This document shows positions 1 through 12,174 of a stretch of DNA of 64,000 bases, one piece after another (positions within the stretch are counted from its first letter, which is position 1; each line of letters starts with the position of its first letter). Under the pieces are notes generated by a model. It saw only the letters and a program-made list of their open reading frames with translations, had not been told where the DNA came from and made no database searches. Source of the stretch: Branchiostoma belcheri (lineage: Eukaryota; Chordata; Leptocardii; Amphioxiformes; Branchiostomatidae); assembly GCF_001625305.1 (NCBI RefSeq), contig NW_017803202.1:266935-330934 (forward strand), given 5' to 3'. Made by a program: the position numbers and the translations under genes.

Positions 1-1048
1 ATCTGCCGCTGGTCCCGAGGACATATAGTAATAGCTGCTCTAACGCGGTGACTTTATCGGCGTGTATTTCATAAACGGCACCGCCAAAATGTCGGACACT
101 TGCACAGAATACGTCTGTTGTATTGTCATCATCAATTCTGTGGTTGCTTTTTTGGCATTCTCGAGTATTTAAAGAAAACGAAGGGCAACACTCGCCTCGT
201 AGCCATGCCATCGGGAGCTCCCCGGTATCTCTACGGCACTGGGAGTGCTGCTCGACCGCCCTGGCTCATTACCGAACATCGGGGAATTTTACGGGGTTGG
301 ATTAAGAAACCGACTAGACATACAGGCCGTCAGAAAAGACATATGCTTAGTAGGACTGGGAAAGGGCTTAGTAAGACACCAAAAAGTCGTACTTACCAGG
401 CTTAAGACTGCAAGGAACGTGGAGCAACAGCGGCGGACGCTACGGGACTTTGCTCGGGCGAGTCTGCCGCTGGTCCCGAGGACATAGCTCCTCCAACGCG
501 GTGAAGTTTTGCGGCCGTGTATTTTATCAAAGGCGTCGCCTAAATGTCCGAAACTTGCACAGAATATGCCTGTTGTATTGCTATCACCTATTCTGTGGCT
601 GCTTTTTTGGTATTAATGAGTATTTACAGAAAACGAGGGGCAAAACTCGCCTGGTAGCCATGCCATCGGGAGCTCCCCGGTATCTCTACGGCGCTAGGAG
701 TGCTGCCGTCCCGCCCGGGCTCATTACCGTACGCTGGGGCATTTTTACGGGCTTTGTTTCAATCAGTTCGGAACGACACTAATCAGAAAGGCTGACTGGA
801 AAGATGGGCGGCCAGGAAAAAATATTGTGCTCTCTAAAACGCCGCTAAACACTCAAGATTCGGCCACTAAAAATTGGTAAACTGAAAAACACCGAGCCGC
901 GTATCGGCATCTCATGCCGTTTCGGGGCAATTTTTAGCAGTTTACAAGACACCAGGCAACGTTACATTAGGTATACAGAAATATTTGAGCCAACAGATGT
1001 TGTATCATTTCATAAAAGTTACCTTTATTGCATATTTCCTCCACTCAC

Positions 1049-1786
1049 CCCCATGAAACTCCTTCCTCTTCGCCCCCGCCGTTCTGCTTCGCCCCCGCCC
1101 CGTTCTGCTTCGCCCCCGCAAAAAATCTGCTTCGCCCCCGTCGTTCCTCTACGCCCCCGGCGCAATTCTGCTTTGCCCCCGTCCTTCTGCTTAGCCCCCA
1201 ATGGCGGCACAGCTCACAGTCGACACGAAAATCGTCTGCAAAATAACAATAAAGGCTGTGCCGCCAAATTTTAAAGTAGCCCATGCTCCGGCAAACATTC
1301 TGGACCACCTTTCTGCCAAGTGGCGTTGCACAAATCCTTCCCATTCAAAAGTTTACCCCTACCTCACGGCCCGTCAGTGGTTCTTACGTTTATAAGTACT
1401 GGCGTTTATAAGTACAGCCGTGAGTGAAATTTCCCGCCAGTACTTATAAACGTAAGAACCACTGACGGGCCGTGAGGTAGGGGTAAACTTTTGAATGGGA
1501 AGGATTTGTGCAACGCCACTTGGCAGAAAGGTGGTCCAGAATGTTTGCCGGAGCATGGGCTACTTTAAATTTGGCGGCACAGCCTTTATTGTTATTTTGC
1601 AGACGATTTTCGTGTCGACTGTGAGCTGTGCCGCCATTGGGGGCTAAGCAGAAGGACGGGGGCAAAGCAGAATTGCGCCGGGGGCGTAGAGGAACGACGG
1701 GGGCGAAGCAGATTTTTTGCGGGGCGAAGCAGAACGGGCGGGGGCGAAGCAGACGGCGGGGGCGAAGAGGAAGGAGTTTCATGGGG
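1049..1786. repeat. Nested near-perfect palindrome with G/C-rich decamer repeats
   Basis: Left arm 1049-1404 and right arm 1434-1786 are near-identical reverse complements around a spacer of about 29 bases. The outer part of each arm repeats the motif ttcgcccccg / cgggggcgaa with small variations. It interrupts the left arm of the larger fold-back element; the corresponding right arm (about 3060-3100) lacks it, so it is a later insertion or a local duplication. I could not define a clear target-site duplication. Confidence 0.8.
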
Positions 1787-2109
1787 TTGCCACTTCTCTC
1801 CGCCTGACATTCCGAACAACTCAATGGCTGCCATCCGTGCAATCGACTGAATCGTTGATTTTTGCCGCGTGTCAAAAGCGCCGGCTGGCGGATTAGAACG
1901 GTACGGATCCACGGTAAAATTGTCAATGCGAATTTACATTGTTTGCTTAAGAGCGTCCCCTAGCAGCTATTAATATTAGTGCTTCAACTGAGTATGTGTG
2001 CTAAAAATATTAAACCAATCAGAAGAGACATTAGAAATCTAATGTTGCTGAAGAATCCATCGGACGTACCTATTGGTCAATTTCTCTACTGCAGCTCTAT
2101 TTCCTCCGC

Positions 2110-2880
2110 TGTGTCCAACTATAACCGCAAAATATATAATCATGGTTAATGATCAATAATCTATTGAAAATCAACATTTTAAAAATACTCCTTTATGGCA
2201 AAATGATATTTAGAGTTAATATCAAGCTGTTTGTAACACGAAATTATGATAGTTTGCAGGGACTACTTTGTTCCAGCGGTGTTGGACAAGTGTGTTGTTT
2301 GGTTACGTGCGGGAAACTACTGACACGGTAGTGACTCGAGGCTCAAACAAATTGACCAATCAGTGCAATGTATGTATTGGCTGCTGATTGACCAATAGGT
2401 ATGTCCAACAGATTCTTGACCAAAGGTTGTTTTCTAATGTCTCTTCTGATTGGTGTAACTTCTCTGACACTTTAGTCAATCCGCTCACATTGCGAAATGA
2501 CACAACTATAACCGCAAAATATATAATCATGGTTAATGCTTAATGATTTATTGAAAATTAACATTTTAGAAATATTCTTTTATGGCAAATGATATTTAGA
2601 GTAAATACTAAGCTGTTTGTAACACGAAATTGTGATATTTTGCAGGAACTACTTTGTTCTAGCGGTGTTGGACGTGTGTGTTGTTCGGTTACGTGCGGGA
2701 AACTACTGATACGGTAGTGACTCGAGGCTCAAACAAATTGACCAATCAGTGCACTGTATGTATGTATTGGCTGCTGATTGACCAATAGGTATGTTCAATA
2801 GATTCTTAACCAATTATTGTTTTCTAATGTCTCCTCTGATTGGTGTACCTTCCTTGACACGCCTAGTCAATTCGAAGCAC
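2110..2880. repeat. Central direct repeat of the fold-back element
   Basis: Two copies of a unit of about 384 bp. The phrase ctataaccgcaaaatatata occurs near 2119 and 2503, followed by matching A/T-rich sequence and a matching 'ccaatcagtgca' segment. Repeated CCAAT/ATTGG words are present. No coding content seen. Confidence 0.75.
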
Positions 2881-4450
2881 TAATATTATTGGCTGCTAGA
2901 TGTCGCTCTTAAATAGACAATGTAAATTCGTATTGGCAATTTTACCACCGACAAGTACCATTGTAATCCGCCAGGCGGCATTTTTGACACGTGGCGAAAA
3001 ATATGCGATACAGTCTGGTAATCCACTGCGCTGATGGCAGCCATTGAATTGTTTTCTGGACCATATACTGTGATGTTTGTCGGAACAAAGCGGAGAAAGT
3101 ATGCAATACAGGTAACTTTTATGAATTGATTTAACTTCTGAAGACTCTTATCTTTCTAAATATCCAAGGTATCTTTGCCTGGCGTCAGTTAAACTGCTAA
3201 AAATCCAAGGAGACGAGGCTCGGCTCGGTGTTGAGTTGATCTAGCCTTAAGCTTGGTAACCATTTTCACGGGCCGAATTAAATGGGTTTTACCGACCCTT
3301 ACTGTAAGAATCTGCCTTTTCCAGGCAACCTGTCTACCTAGTCGGCCTTTCTGCTCACTGTCGTGCTAAAATTACCGAAACCGACCCCGTAAAAATGCCC
3401 CGACGTGCGCTAATGTGCCGGGCGGGAGGGGGGCACTCCCAGCGCCGTAGAGATGCCAGGGAGCTCCCGGTGGCATGATTACCAGGCTAAAACCAAGGCG
3501 CCTCCTTGTAATACTCGATAATACAGGCGCCAGACAACTGAATTAGCCAAGACCAACATATTCTGTGTAAGTGGCTGACTTTTATGTGATGAATTCCATG
3601 AAATTTACGGCGAAAAAGTCACCGCGTTAGAGCAGCTATGTCCTCGGGACCAGCGGCAGATTCGCCCGCGCAAAGTCCCGTAGCGTCCCCCGCTCCGGTG
3701 GCTGTTGTACTTTGCTTAGTCTTAAACCAGCTTGCAGGAAAATCAGACATAGTAGTGTTTGCTACAAACCATTGAAGGAATAGGGCTTTTCTGGTAGCCT
3801 ATATGTCCAACCGGCCCCTAAAACCAACCCGTGAGAATTCCCGGGCGTACGGACTGGGCCTGGGCGGGAGGGGGGCACTCCCAGCGCCGTAGAGATGTCA
3901 GGGAGCTCTCGGTGAACTGTTTACCAGGCTAAAACCAGGGCGCCTCCTTGTAATAGTCGATAACAGAGAAGCCAGACAACTGAATTAGCCAAGACCAACA
4001 TATTCTGTGCAAGTGGCTGACTTTTATGTGATGAATTCAATAAAATTTACGGCGAAAAAGTCACCGCGTTAGAGCAGCTATGTCCTCGGGACCAGCGGCA
4101 GATTCGCCCGCGCAAAGTCCCGTAGCGTCCCCCGCTCCGGTGGCTGTTGTACTTTGCTTACAGTCTTAAACCAGGGAAATCAGGCTTAGTAGTGTTTGCA
4201 CAAAACCAATTCCTTTGAAGGAATAGGGCTTTTCTGGTAGCCTTTATGTCCAACCGGCCTCTGAAACCAACCCCGTGAGAATCCCCGGGTGTACGGAATA
4301 GCCTGGGCGGGAGGGCAGCACTGCCAGCGCCGTAAACATACTGGGCAGTGCCCGGTGGTCTGGCTACCAGGCAAAGCTGAAAACCCGCTGGGGTAATACA
4401 AAGGAAGAAAACTGAGTAAATGACGACTGACATGTTTCGTACAAGTGCTA

Positions 4451-6547
4451 ACAAGTGTGATTTAAGGGGAGATATATGAGAGATACAATGTGTATTGGAG
4501 CATGATTGGAGATTGTTCTATCAATAAATGTGTTTTATGAATAGCATTCAACAACTGCTTATGTGATCTTTCTATATACAGTTAAAGTTATAATGTCAGA
4601 AAAACAATAGCATGGATAGAACAGTCATCACTTTTTCTTATTTTTCTTAGGGTTGAATCGCACAACATGACATCAATGGCAAGAGGAGAAAAGATGGGGA
4701 AAACATCACCAAAGCATTCAGTCCAGGGAAACAGGTGGCAGATATGAGGTGGATTGGTCCTCTTTCCATGAGTGAATTTGAGGTTAAGTTATACAGGCAT
4801 ATGATATGATATGGTATGGTATGGTATGATATATGGTATGGTATGGTATGATATTCTACTTAAATATGATACATGATGATTGTACTGGTAATAGTATGAT
4901 AGGATACAATTTCAGCAATGTTGACATGGTCAATACTGACATGACATGACCATATGTAATGCTCAAACTAAATTAGCATTAATGGTCATTACTTAATATT
5001 CATTATTATTTGTCAGGGATTCAGCTGGACACTTGACTGGCACAAACATCCACCAAGGGACAACACACGGTCCCCCTCCTGGCCTGGAAATTCAGTCCTG
5101 ATGCCGACTGCTTCTTGTCGATGCCTTCGAGACGGGATCCTGGTAGTATCCACCAGACTCCTTTGCAGGCTTAGAGGAGATCGGCCAAAAAAAGGATGTT
5201 ACTGACCAGGGGAGTTAGCTGGCCATTAAATGAGGGGCAGTGCAGCAGAATCGAGTCTGATAAGGCTGATTACATACATACTGATTGCCAATACAATTTT
5301 GTTTTGCATCTTTAAGTTTTGTCAAAACAAATTTTTTTTACAAATAATACATTGTTAGTATTATTTGTAACTTTTCCGATGTCATGTCGATTTGTTTTAC
5401 CATAGGAGGCTCTACAAAACATGCTACATGTGCCCTATCAACACAACAGTGCAGCCGTTGATTAAGTCAACAATTCTGCAGTTAGCAACCTGGCAGAAAA
5501 GGGGTGCTAAAATGTGACCATGAAAAAGGCTGAATTAATGAGGTACATACCGGGTAATTAGTGTTACTTTGTAAACACGCTATCATTCAAGAACAATGCG
5601 TTTGCGAAATTCAATGCGTCCGAACCAACTGTGAAGACCCATGCACCATTTCCCCTAGCCTGATTAAATCGCTTTTGCCGGCCGCCCAACATCCAGCCGG
5701 CCCTCTTGGGTGGCGGACTATGTAGGGAGCCCCCGGGAGCTTGGGTTACATAGGCTACATTTCCCCCATTCATTCATCAGTTCATTCATTCTCCAATCAT
5801 TATTATTAGCTAGTATTTTTTACTGCCAATATATGACATATATTCTCCCAGTAAACAAAGACAGAAAGCCATGCCACATTCATTCCTTTGCTTTTGGCAT
5901 CACACCCCTTTCCCCTGGTACACATAGCTTCAGGAATGAACAAATATACATGTTGTCAGATTCAAGTTTTATTTCCAAGATGATCTTTAATTGCATGATA
6001 TGATTGTTCTGTCATCTCTTATTCAATAAAAATGTCATCAGAGAACCGAAGAAATGAATCTCTGTGGTCTTGAGTCAATAGAAATCATCAGTAAGACACT
6101 TCTTTGCACAAGTCTTTACCTTTAGCCAGCTTTAACTATGCAAATTTACAAAATATAGAATTCTACTCCACCTTGTTTTAAATGTACTAGAAATATATAA
6201 CATTTACAAGAAAAAGATACAAGTACAATGCTATTGCACATTATATTACAACCCAAACACATGTACTACATAGTTCTTTATACATATAACATTAGAGAAA
6301 GATTTAGACATTCAAAACGTGACAAGAAAATAGTCAACTCGAGTCCGGCAAAGCCAAAGGACATATCCCATCTTATACAATCAGAAAGCAGCATTCATTT
6401 TACTCTTTGTCATAGCCAATGAGCATCACTTATTAATGCATCTTTTTAAACATGATTTGTTTGGCCAATCAGCATCCCTGTTGTATGAGGACAAGGCTCT
6501 TATTTGGTCCATCTGGCCAATCAGCTCCTCTGTTGCATCCTCCTCTC
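4451..6547. other. Intergenic stretch and probable NEK8 3' UTR
   Basis: No gene was recognised between the fold-back element and the NEK8 stop codon. It holds an atggt-type microsatellite (about 4800-4860) and a truncated copy near 5147-5175 of the hairpin MITE found intact at 56153. The part just below 6548 is the expected 3' UTR of the minus-strand NEK8 gene. Confidence 0.5.
5968..5973 (-). terminator. Candidate polyadenylation signal for NEK8
   Basis: TTTATT on the plus strand gives AATAAA on the minus strand, about 575 bases after the NEK8 stop codon. It is the first canonical hexamer I noticed downstream. No transcript evidence is available, and the hexamer is common by chance in A/T-rich DNA. 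Confidence 0.35.
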
Positions 6548-9500
6548 TCATCTGGTTGTTCCAGGCTCAGGAATTGCTGCAAAAGGAAAAAAAAAGTTAG
6601 ATACTTGCTTTAGTAACTTTATAGATGATGAAACACGCAGGCATTTACTATAATAGTATTATGAATCTATGAACAGTGCATAATGAATAGACAAAGAATG
6701 CATTGTGGAATTCCGTACATATATATTCAATGCCTAATGTACAGCCAAATGAATTGAATGTATACGTAGCATATAGCAAATCTCATCCATCCCTTAGTCT
6801 AGTTATTTCACCATTCGAGCACACTGAGAAGAAGAAGGTCTCCCGTGCTCTTATACCAAGCGTAGGGTGGTGACCATCTCCATTTCGTAGCCCTTGGGCG
6901 ACACACAGTTGTGCAGGGCACTACAGCAGGGGGCTAGTCCGCTGGTAGTGCTGTGTGTTTGTCCTTCCCACACTTTTTCTCATATGTGCTGAGTGCTAAG
7001 CAGAGAAAGAAGTGTGTACCATTTTTAAAGTCTTTGGTATGACCCGGCCGGGGTTTGAACTCACGACTTCCCGGTTACAAAGCAAGCACTTTACCAATTG
7101 AGCTATTGCACCGGTTTTCAACACAGAGAATGAACTGCTTTAAACTTACGTTCTGTTGCTAGGAGAGTGTTGCCATGGCTACAGGAGACAGAGATGATCT
7201 GGAACGGCTCATTATCGAGGAGGGGGACAGGTTTGGGGATGTTGGTGTTCTCCTCCCTCCTGCCCAGTCTGCCCCTCGACCCCTTCCCCCACGTGTACAC
7301 TTCTCCTTCTGGAACAACAAAACATTAAACAAAGCACTGATTAGAGGTAAAAAGGCAGTCCTAAACTACTATATTATATAGTAAGGCCATGTTGATTTGA
7401 TTATATGGATGACATCCGCGCGCGCATGAATTTTCAGCCATTTCCAAAAAAAAAAAAGTTTTCAACCATACTGTAAATCGTGCAAAACAGTTGCTAAATG
7501 AGCAAAAATATACCATAAGTTGCAAGGAAAACATTTAGAAACGATACCAATGTCGTAGAATGCCAAAATCAAAGGAAAAAAGACAAAAATGTAAAGAAAT
7601 TAATTTGAAGAGTAGATTATTCGCCATAACATATTCTGTGTCATTTGTTCAACCTTCATGACCACGTAGATTTCATAGTGAAAGCAACTTTTTTTTTTTG
7701 CAAAACTTTTTTTTAATTCGCACGCGTGCATCAGTTTTGGGGTTCCCAGAGGATGTCATCCATATAATCAAATCAACATGGCCTAATCCCCAAACTGATG
7801 GCAATGGCAAAATTGTATACATGATCGACCAGCAAGCCGCTATGCACTGGGTAATATAGTCATGTAATAAGTATACTGCCTGGCTGATTGGCTAGTGCCT
7901 TGCCTGTTTGTGGTGATTTTGCCACCATAACATCTGCTTGGAGATTAGTCCCATAGCCTTTTTGAGGCCGTAGAGGCAGTGGGTTGTTATTCCAGTGTGC
8001 CTAGGGCATGCCATAAGACGTTAGAGCCCATCACTCTCCTTCCACTGCCTTTTACCTCCCCTACTTAAGTCAGGTACCCATTTTACACTTGGGTGGAGTG
8101 AGGAAAGCTGTGTAATTTCTGTTCTAACTAGGACACAGTGTCTAGTCAGAAAATTCAAGGGATCAAACCCATGTCCTCTCAATTTTGTTAAAACTTTTCA
8201 AGTATACCTGTAGTGATAGCCACAGTAAAAGTATCCCCACGTTTGGCCATGCTGATACGTACCTACAGTGATAGCCACAGTAAAGGTATCTCGACATTCC
8301 ACCATGCTGATACGTACCTACAGTGATAGCCACAGTAAAGGTATCCCCACATTCGACCATGCTGATACAGACACCCTCCAGGGCAGGCACCAGTTGCGGC
8401 CTCCTGTCTTTGCTGTCCTTCTGGTAGCCCAGCTGGTTAAAGTTGTTGGCTCCAAACGTGTAACACTGCCCTGACTCTGGACAGGTAAGATAAACATATA
8501 TCTCAATCATGATACTGAAAAGCTACATGTAAATCTTCCACTGTTCCAACAGGAAACAATATAATCTAGAAACTTTTCAGGTAACATTTGCAAAGAAAAT
8601 ACACAATACTAGTATTTACCTTCACAGGGTCTAGCCAAACAAACTTCTGCTCTGTTTATTCTTACTAAAACATACAATGACATATAATATATGGTGACCA
8701 GCCCCTCCAACTGTCTTGCTACATTATGTAATCTACACCACGGGGTGTCTACTACTGCACCAGTTACCCTAGTGACTGCAAAACCTGTTGTCAGACCTGT
8801 GATGGCAGCAGAGTGTGAGGTCCCCAGTGCCACAGCTGATATCCTGGTGGTCAGAAGAGGAGCAGAGCTTGCAGGAACAAACACACACATCTCATCTATC
8901 TGCTGTGACGGGGAGTCGTCCGCCGGTAGGATGTCCAGACCCAACTTGTTGTGCCTGTGAAAAAAAGCAAGGAAATTGTGAGGGTAAATCCACATCATTA
9001 GGCACACCAGACTCAAGCAAATGTCAGTCTTTCTAGTGCCACTTTCCTAATTCTATTCCTCATTCTTCTCCTGCCATTTCGTTAACATATTTGAAACATT
9101 TCAAGGTGTACAATAGTACAATGAAATATGCCCCAGGCAGCTGAGTTTGCTGGGTACTGCATCAGAAACAGCTCTGAGAGAGGAACAAGTGTTCAAAATA
9201 TTACATGTACTATGGGCACTAACACAAGAAATAAGGAGGCCTGGGAGGTGGAACCACATACACAGAAAGGTTGAAGAGGGATATCAGAATAGACTCATGG
9301 TCATGTGTGACAGAAGCTTCTGCAGGGCAACCACTGTGGTTTGAGTGGCTGAGGAAAGTTGGCACTCCACTTAAGTCATGTAAGTCAAGTCAATTATTAA
9401 CTAGAAACTTTTAAGGTAATATTTGCAGAGCAAATGCATAATGTTTGCCTTCACATGGTCTAGCCCAACAAACTACTGCTCTGTTCATTGTTACTCATGA

Positions 9501-12139
9501 ACACATTTGATATACATGTACAATATATGGAGACCAGTCTCTGCAACTCTGTCTTGCTACAAAATGTTAACCCAATACCACAGGGTGTCTACCAGTTACC
9601 ATGGTGACAGACGTCTGGTCCAGGTCATTGACTTATTTGTTTGGAAGGGAGGAAGAAAAAGGAACAGAGCAAAAACATGACATTTCAATATGTTTTACTT
9701 CTGCGAAGGTAAACATAAAAAGATCGCAGGATCCACAAAGATAGCCTGAGTGTCAGCCTTGTTAGCTTTCGTCCGCTACCCAAGATCTGCTCCCCGTCAC
9801 GGATCTTGGGTAGCGGATGAGCACGGGCAAAACAAACAAACAAACAAGCCCACCTGTTGCTGCCACAGCCCAGCAGTCTGTTGTCGGTGGTGAGGAGAAT
9901 GGAACAGTCCACTCCGCAGTGCACAGACTTCACCAGGTGGGGGGAGGGGATGAGCACGGGCAAAACAAACAAACAAGCAAACAAACAAACCCACAAACAA
10001 ACCCACCTGTTGCTGCCACAGCCCAGCAGTCTGTTGTCGGTGGTGAGGAGAATGGAACAGTCCACTCCGCAGTGCACAGACTTGACCAGATGGGGGGAGG
10101 GGATGGGCACCGGTTGGGGGGTCGAGTAGGACTCTCTGTTCCCCAGCCCCAGCCGACCTACAGAACACACGGTCAAGGTCAATAAAGGGGACAAGGTCAA
10201 AGCATAATACAGCCTTATAGAGCTGAGGAAAGACGCACAAGTCTTGTTTAAGGAATCCCTAATGTCAAACACCAGACAGCCTACAAAAAGTCAAGGTCAG
10301 AAGTGATGTTTCAAGGTTTCAAAAACCTTCTGATTCTGAGAAAATGTTTCATTGATTTCCTAACCATTAAAAGATGTACAACTCTGAATGAAGAAACTCC
10401 TGAACAAAAGGACTTAAACTTAATAATCAAACTGCTCTTGATCCCACTAACTTCAATATCTGTAAACCTTTCTGAATCTTTCCACTTTGAAAGAAACTAA
10501 AACTTTAAAAGTTTGAATCTTGAATGCTTTTGTGGGAAAACCTACCAATTTGAAAGTGACCATATTTTTCACTTCTCTAAGGATTCAAGTACATGTATAT
10601 AACTTGAATGCTCTTAGAATCAAATTAATCAAAAATGTTTGACAGCCAAACCTACCGTGGTCACCCCTTCCCCAGGAGAACACCTCATGTTCGTTGGTAA
10701 CCGCCATGACGTGCGTCGCACCACATGACACCAGTGTCACCTCAAACCCCAACAGAGCCTCCACAATCTTGGCCTGCTGCACGTCGTTCGTTTGCCCGTG
10801 CCCCAGGCATCCGTTTGTGCCGCTCCCAAACGTCATCAGGATTCCGCGGTCTAAAAACAACAGATGCCATATTGTTAATATCTATTCTCCAAATTTAATG
10901 ACTTCCTCTATGAAGAATTGGTCAACAGGAAAGAATGTATTGTTTAGTCTACTGAGACAGGATTGCCATCATCACAACATACACAATGTGAAACTGCAAG
11001 ACAGAAGCACACGTTGGGCTGATATCACAATGGTTGATAATGACAATCCATGCTGTCCTGTTTTAGTTTGGATGTTGATTGTATATAGTGTGTTTTAATT
11101 TGTTCAAATTGTCTTTAATCAACCCTGTGTAAAAATCAGAGCACAATACAGGGGTGTGTTAGCCAATCCCTGCTTTTGTACGATTTTGTTGAATTGAATG
11201 AATTGAAATTGAATTAAGCCTCAGCATCCACGTACAAACACGTGCAAGATGGGGACCAACAGACCATAAACTGGATTGTGATCAAGAGTGTGAGTACTAG
11301 TCTATGCTTTGGGAAAAGTGCTGCTTCCTACATTTCACCCTGGCCTCAGTCCAGTTATTGATAATCAGGTAAAAGTTGCAGAGCATCACAGCTGGAGGGG
11401 CTAGGAAAAGTTGACCCACCTGTAAGGCAGGCTGTGAAGAGGTCCCCGCAGGACACTTGCTTGATGGTGACCCCGGATTGGCCCTCTAGGAACCGGGGGA
11501 TGAACTGCAGCGCGGCGTGGTCTGTGGCACCCGGCATGGCAGCATCCGTGGCAACAGTCGGGACCTGCAGACGGGTGGACAAGGTTTTTGTAAGTTCATT
11601 TAGTATACAGTAGTATCTCTGTCACTCTCTCTGTCACTCTCTCTCTCTCTGACTGTCACTCTCTCTCTCTGTAACTTTCTGTCTCTCTTTCTCTGTCTCT
11701 CTCTCTCTCTCTCTGACATTCTCTCTTTCCCTCTCTCTGTCTGTCTGTCTCTCTCTTTCTCTGTCACTCTCTCTCTGTCAGTCAGTCTCAAAAGACTATG
11801 ACTAACTGCGCAAAACAAGCAAAGAGGATGGCTCATTCCTAGTAGCTATAGCAAGACAAATCACATTTGAGCCTAAAGTCTTCATACAGAAATAAATGTC
11901 CAAGTAGTATACATATGTACTTCTGGTAGACTCTTCATAAACAAGTCATACGACAACTTACATTTTTGGCTAGAAAACAAGTGGCCACTAGCAAATTTTA
12001 GTCTTACTCTAGTGAAATTTACCACACTAGTGTGTTTAACGTTAAGTTAGTGAGTGAGGCTAACCTCCCACATGATGAGTCGGCCGTTCCTGGTCACACC
12101 TGCCTTCTGGGTACGTCCTGTCGACACCTGCATCACCTG

Positions 12140-12174
<35 letters not shown>

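Larger units (their letters stand above)
1..4450. mobile_element. Large non-coding fold-back (inverted-repeat) element, left end outside window
   Basis: The stretch is built of inverted arms. Two direct copies of a unit of about 460 bp (the phrase ctgccgctggtcccgagg recurs near 3 and 463) are matched by two reverse-complement copies of about 440 bp (near 3637 and 4079). Inside these, about 900-1035 pairs with 3085-3220, and 1800-1985 pairs with 2875-3060. The centre holds direct repeats. No frame shows a recognisable transposase; open frames are low-complexity. The plan resembles fold-back elements with long terminal repeats made of subterminal tandem units. The right boundary is about 4450; the left is not in the window. 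Superfamily is not assigned. Confidence 0.7.

Noticed and set aside
1028..1926. Arg/Pro-rich open frames on both strands
   Set aside because: They follow from the repeated ttcgcccccg words of the palindrome and mirror each other in the two arms.
5564..5773. Coding region on the minus strand
   Set aside because: Open for 69 codons but without family motifs, splice context or codon pattern; it lies in a repeat-rich intergenic stretch.
7040..7113. tRNA gene on the minus strand
   Set aside because: A- and B-box-like words are present, but the anticodon stem does not pair and a long non-tRNA body is attached. It is better called a SINE head.
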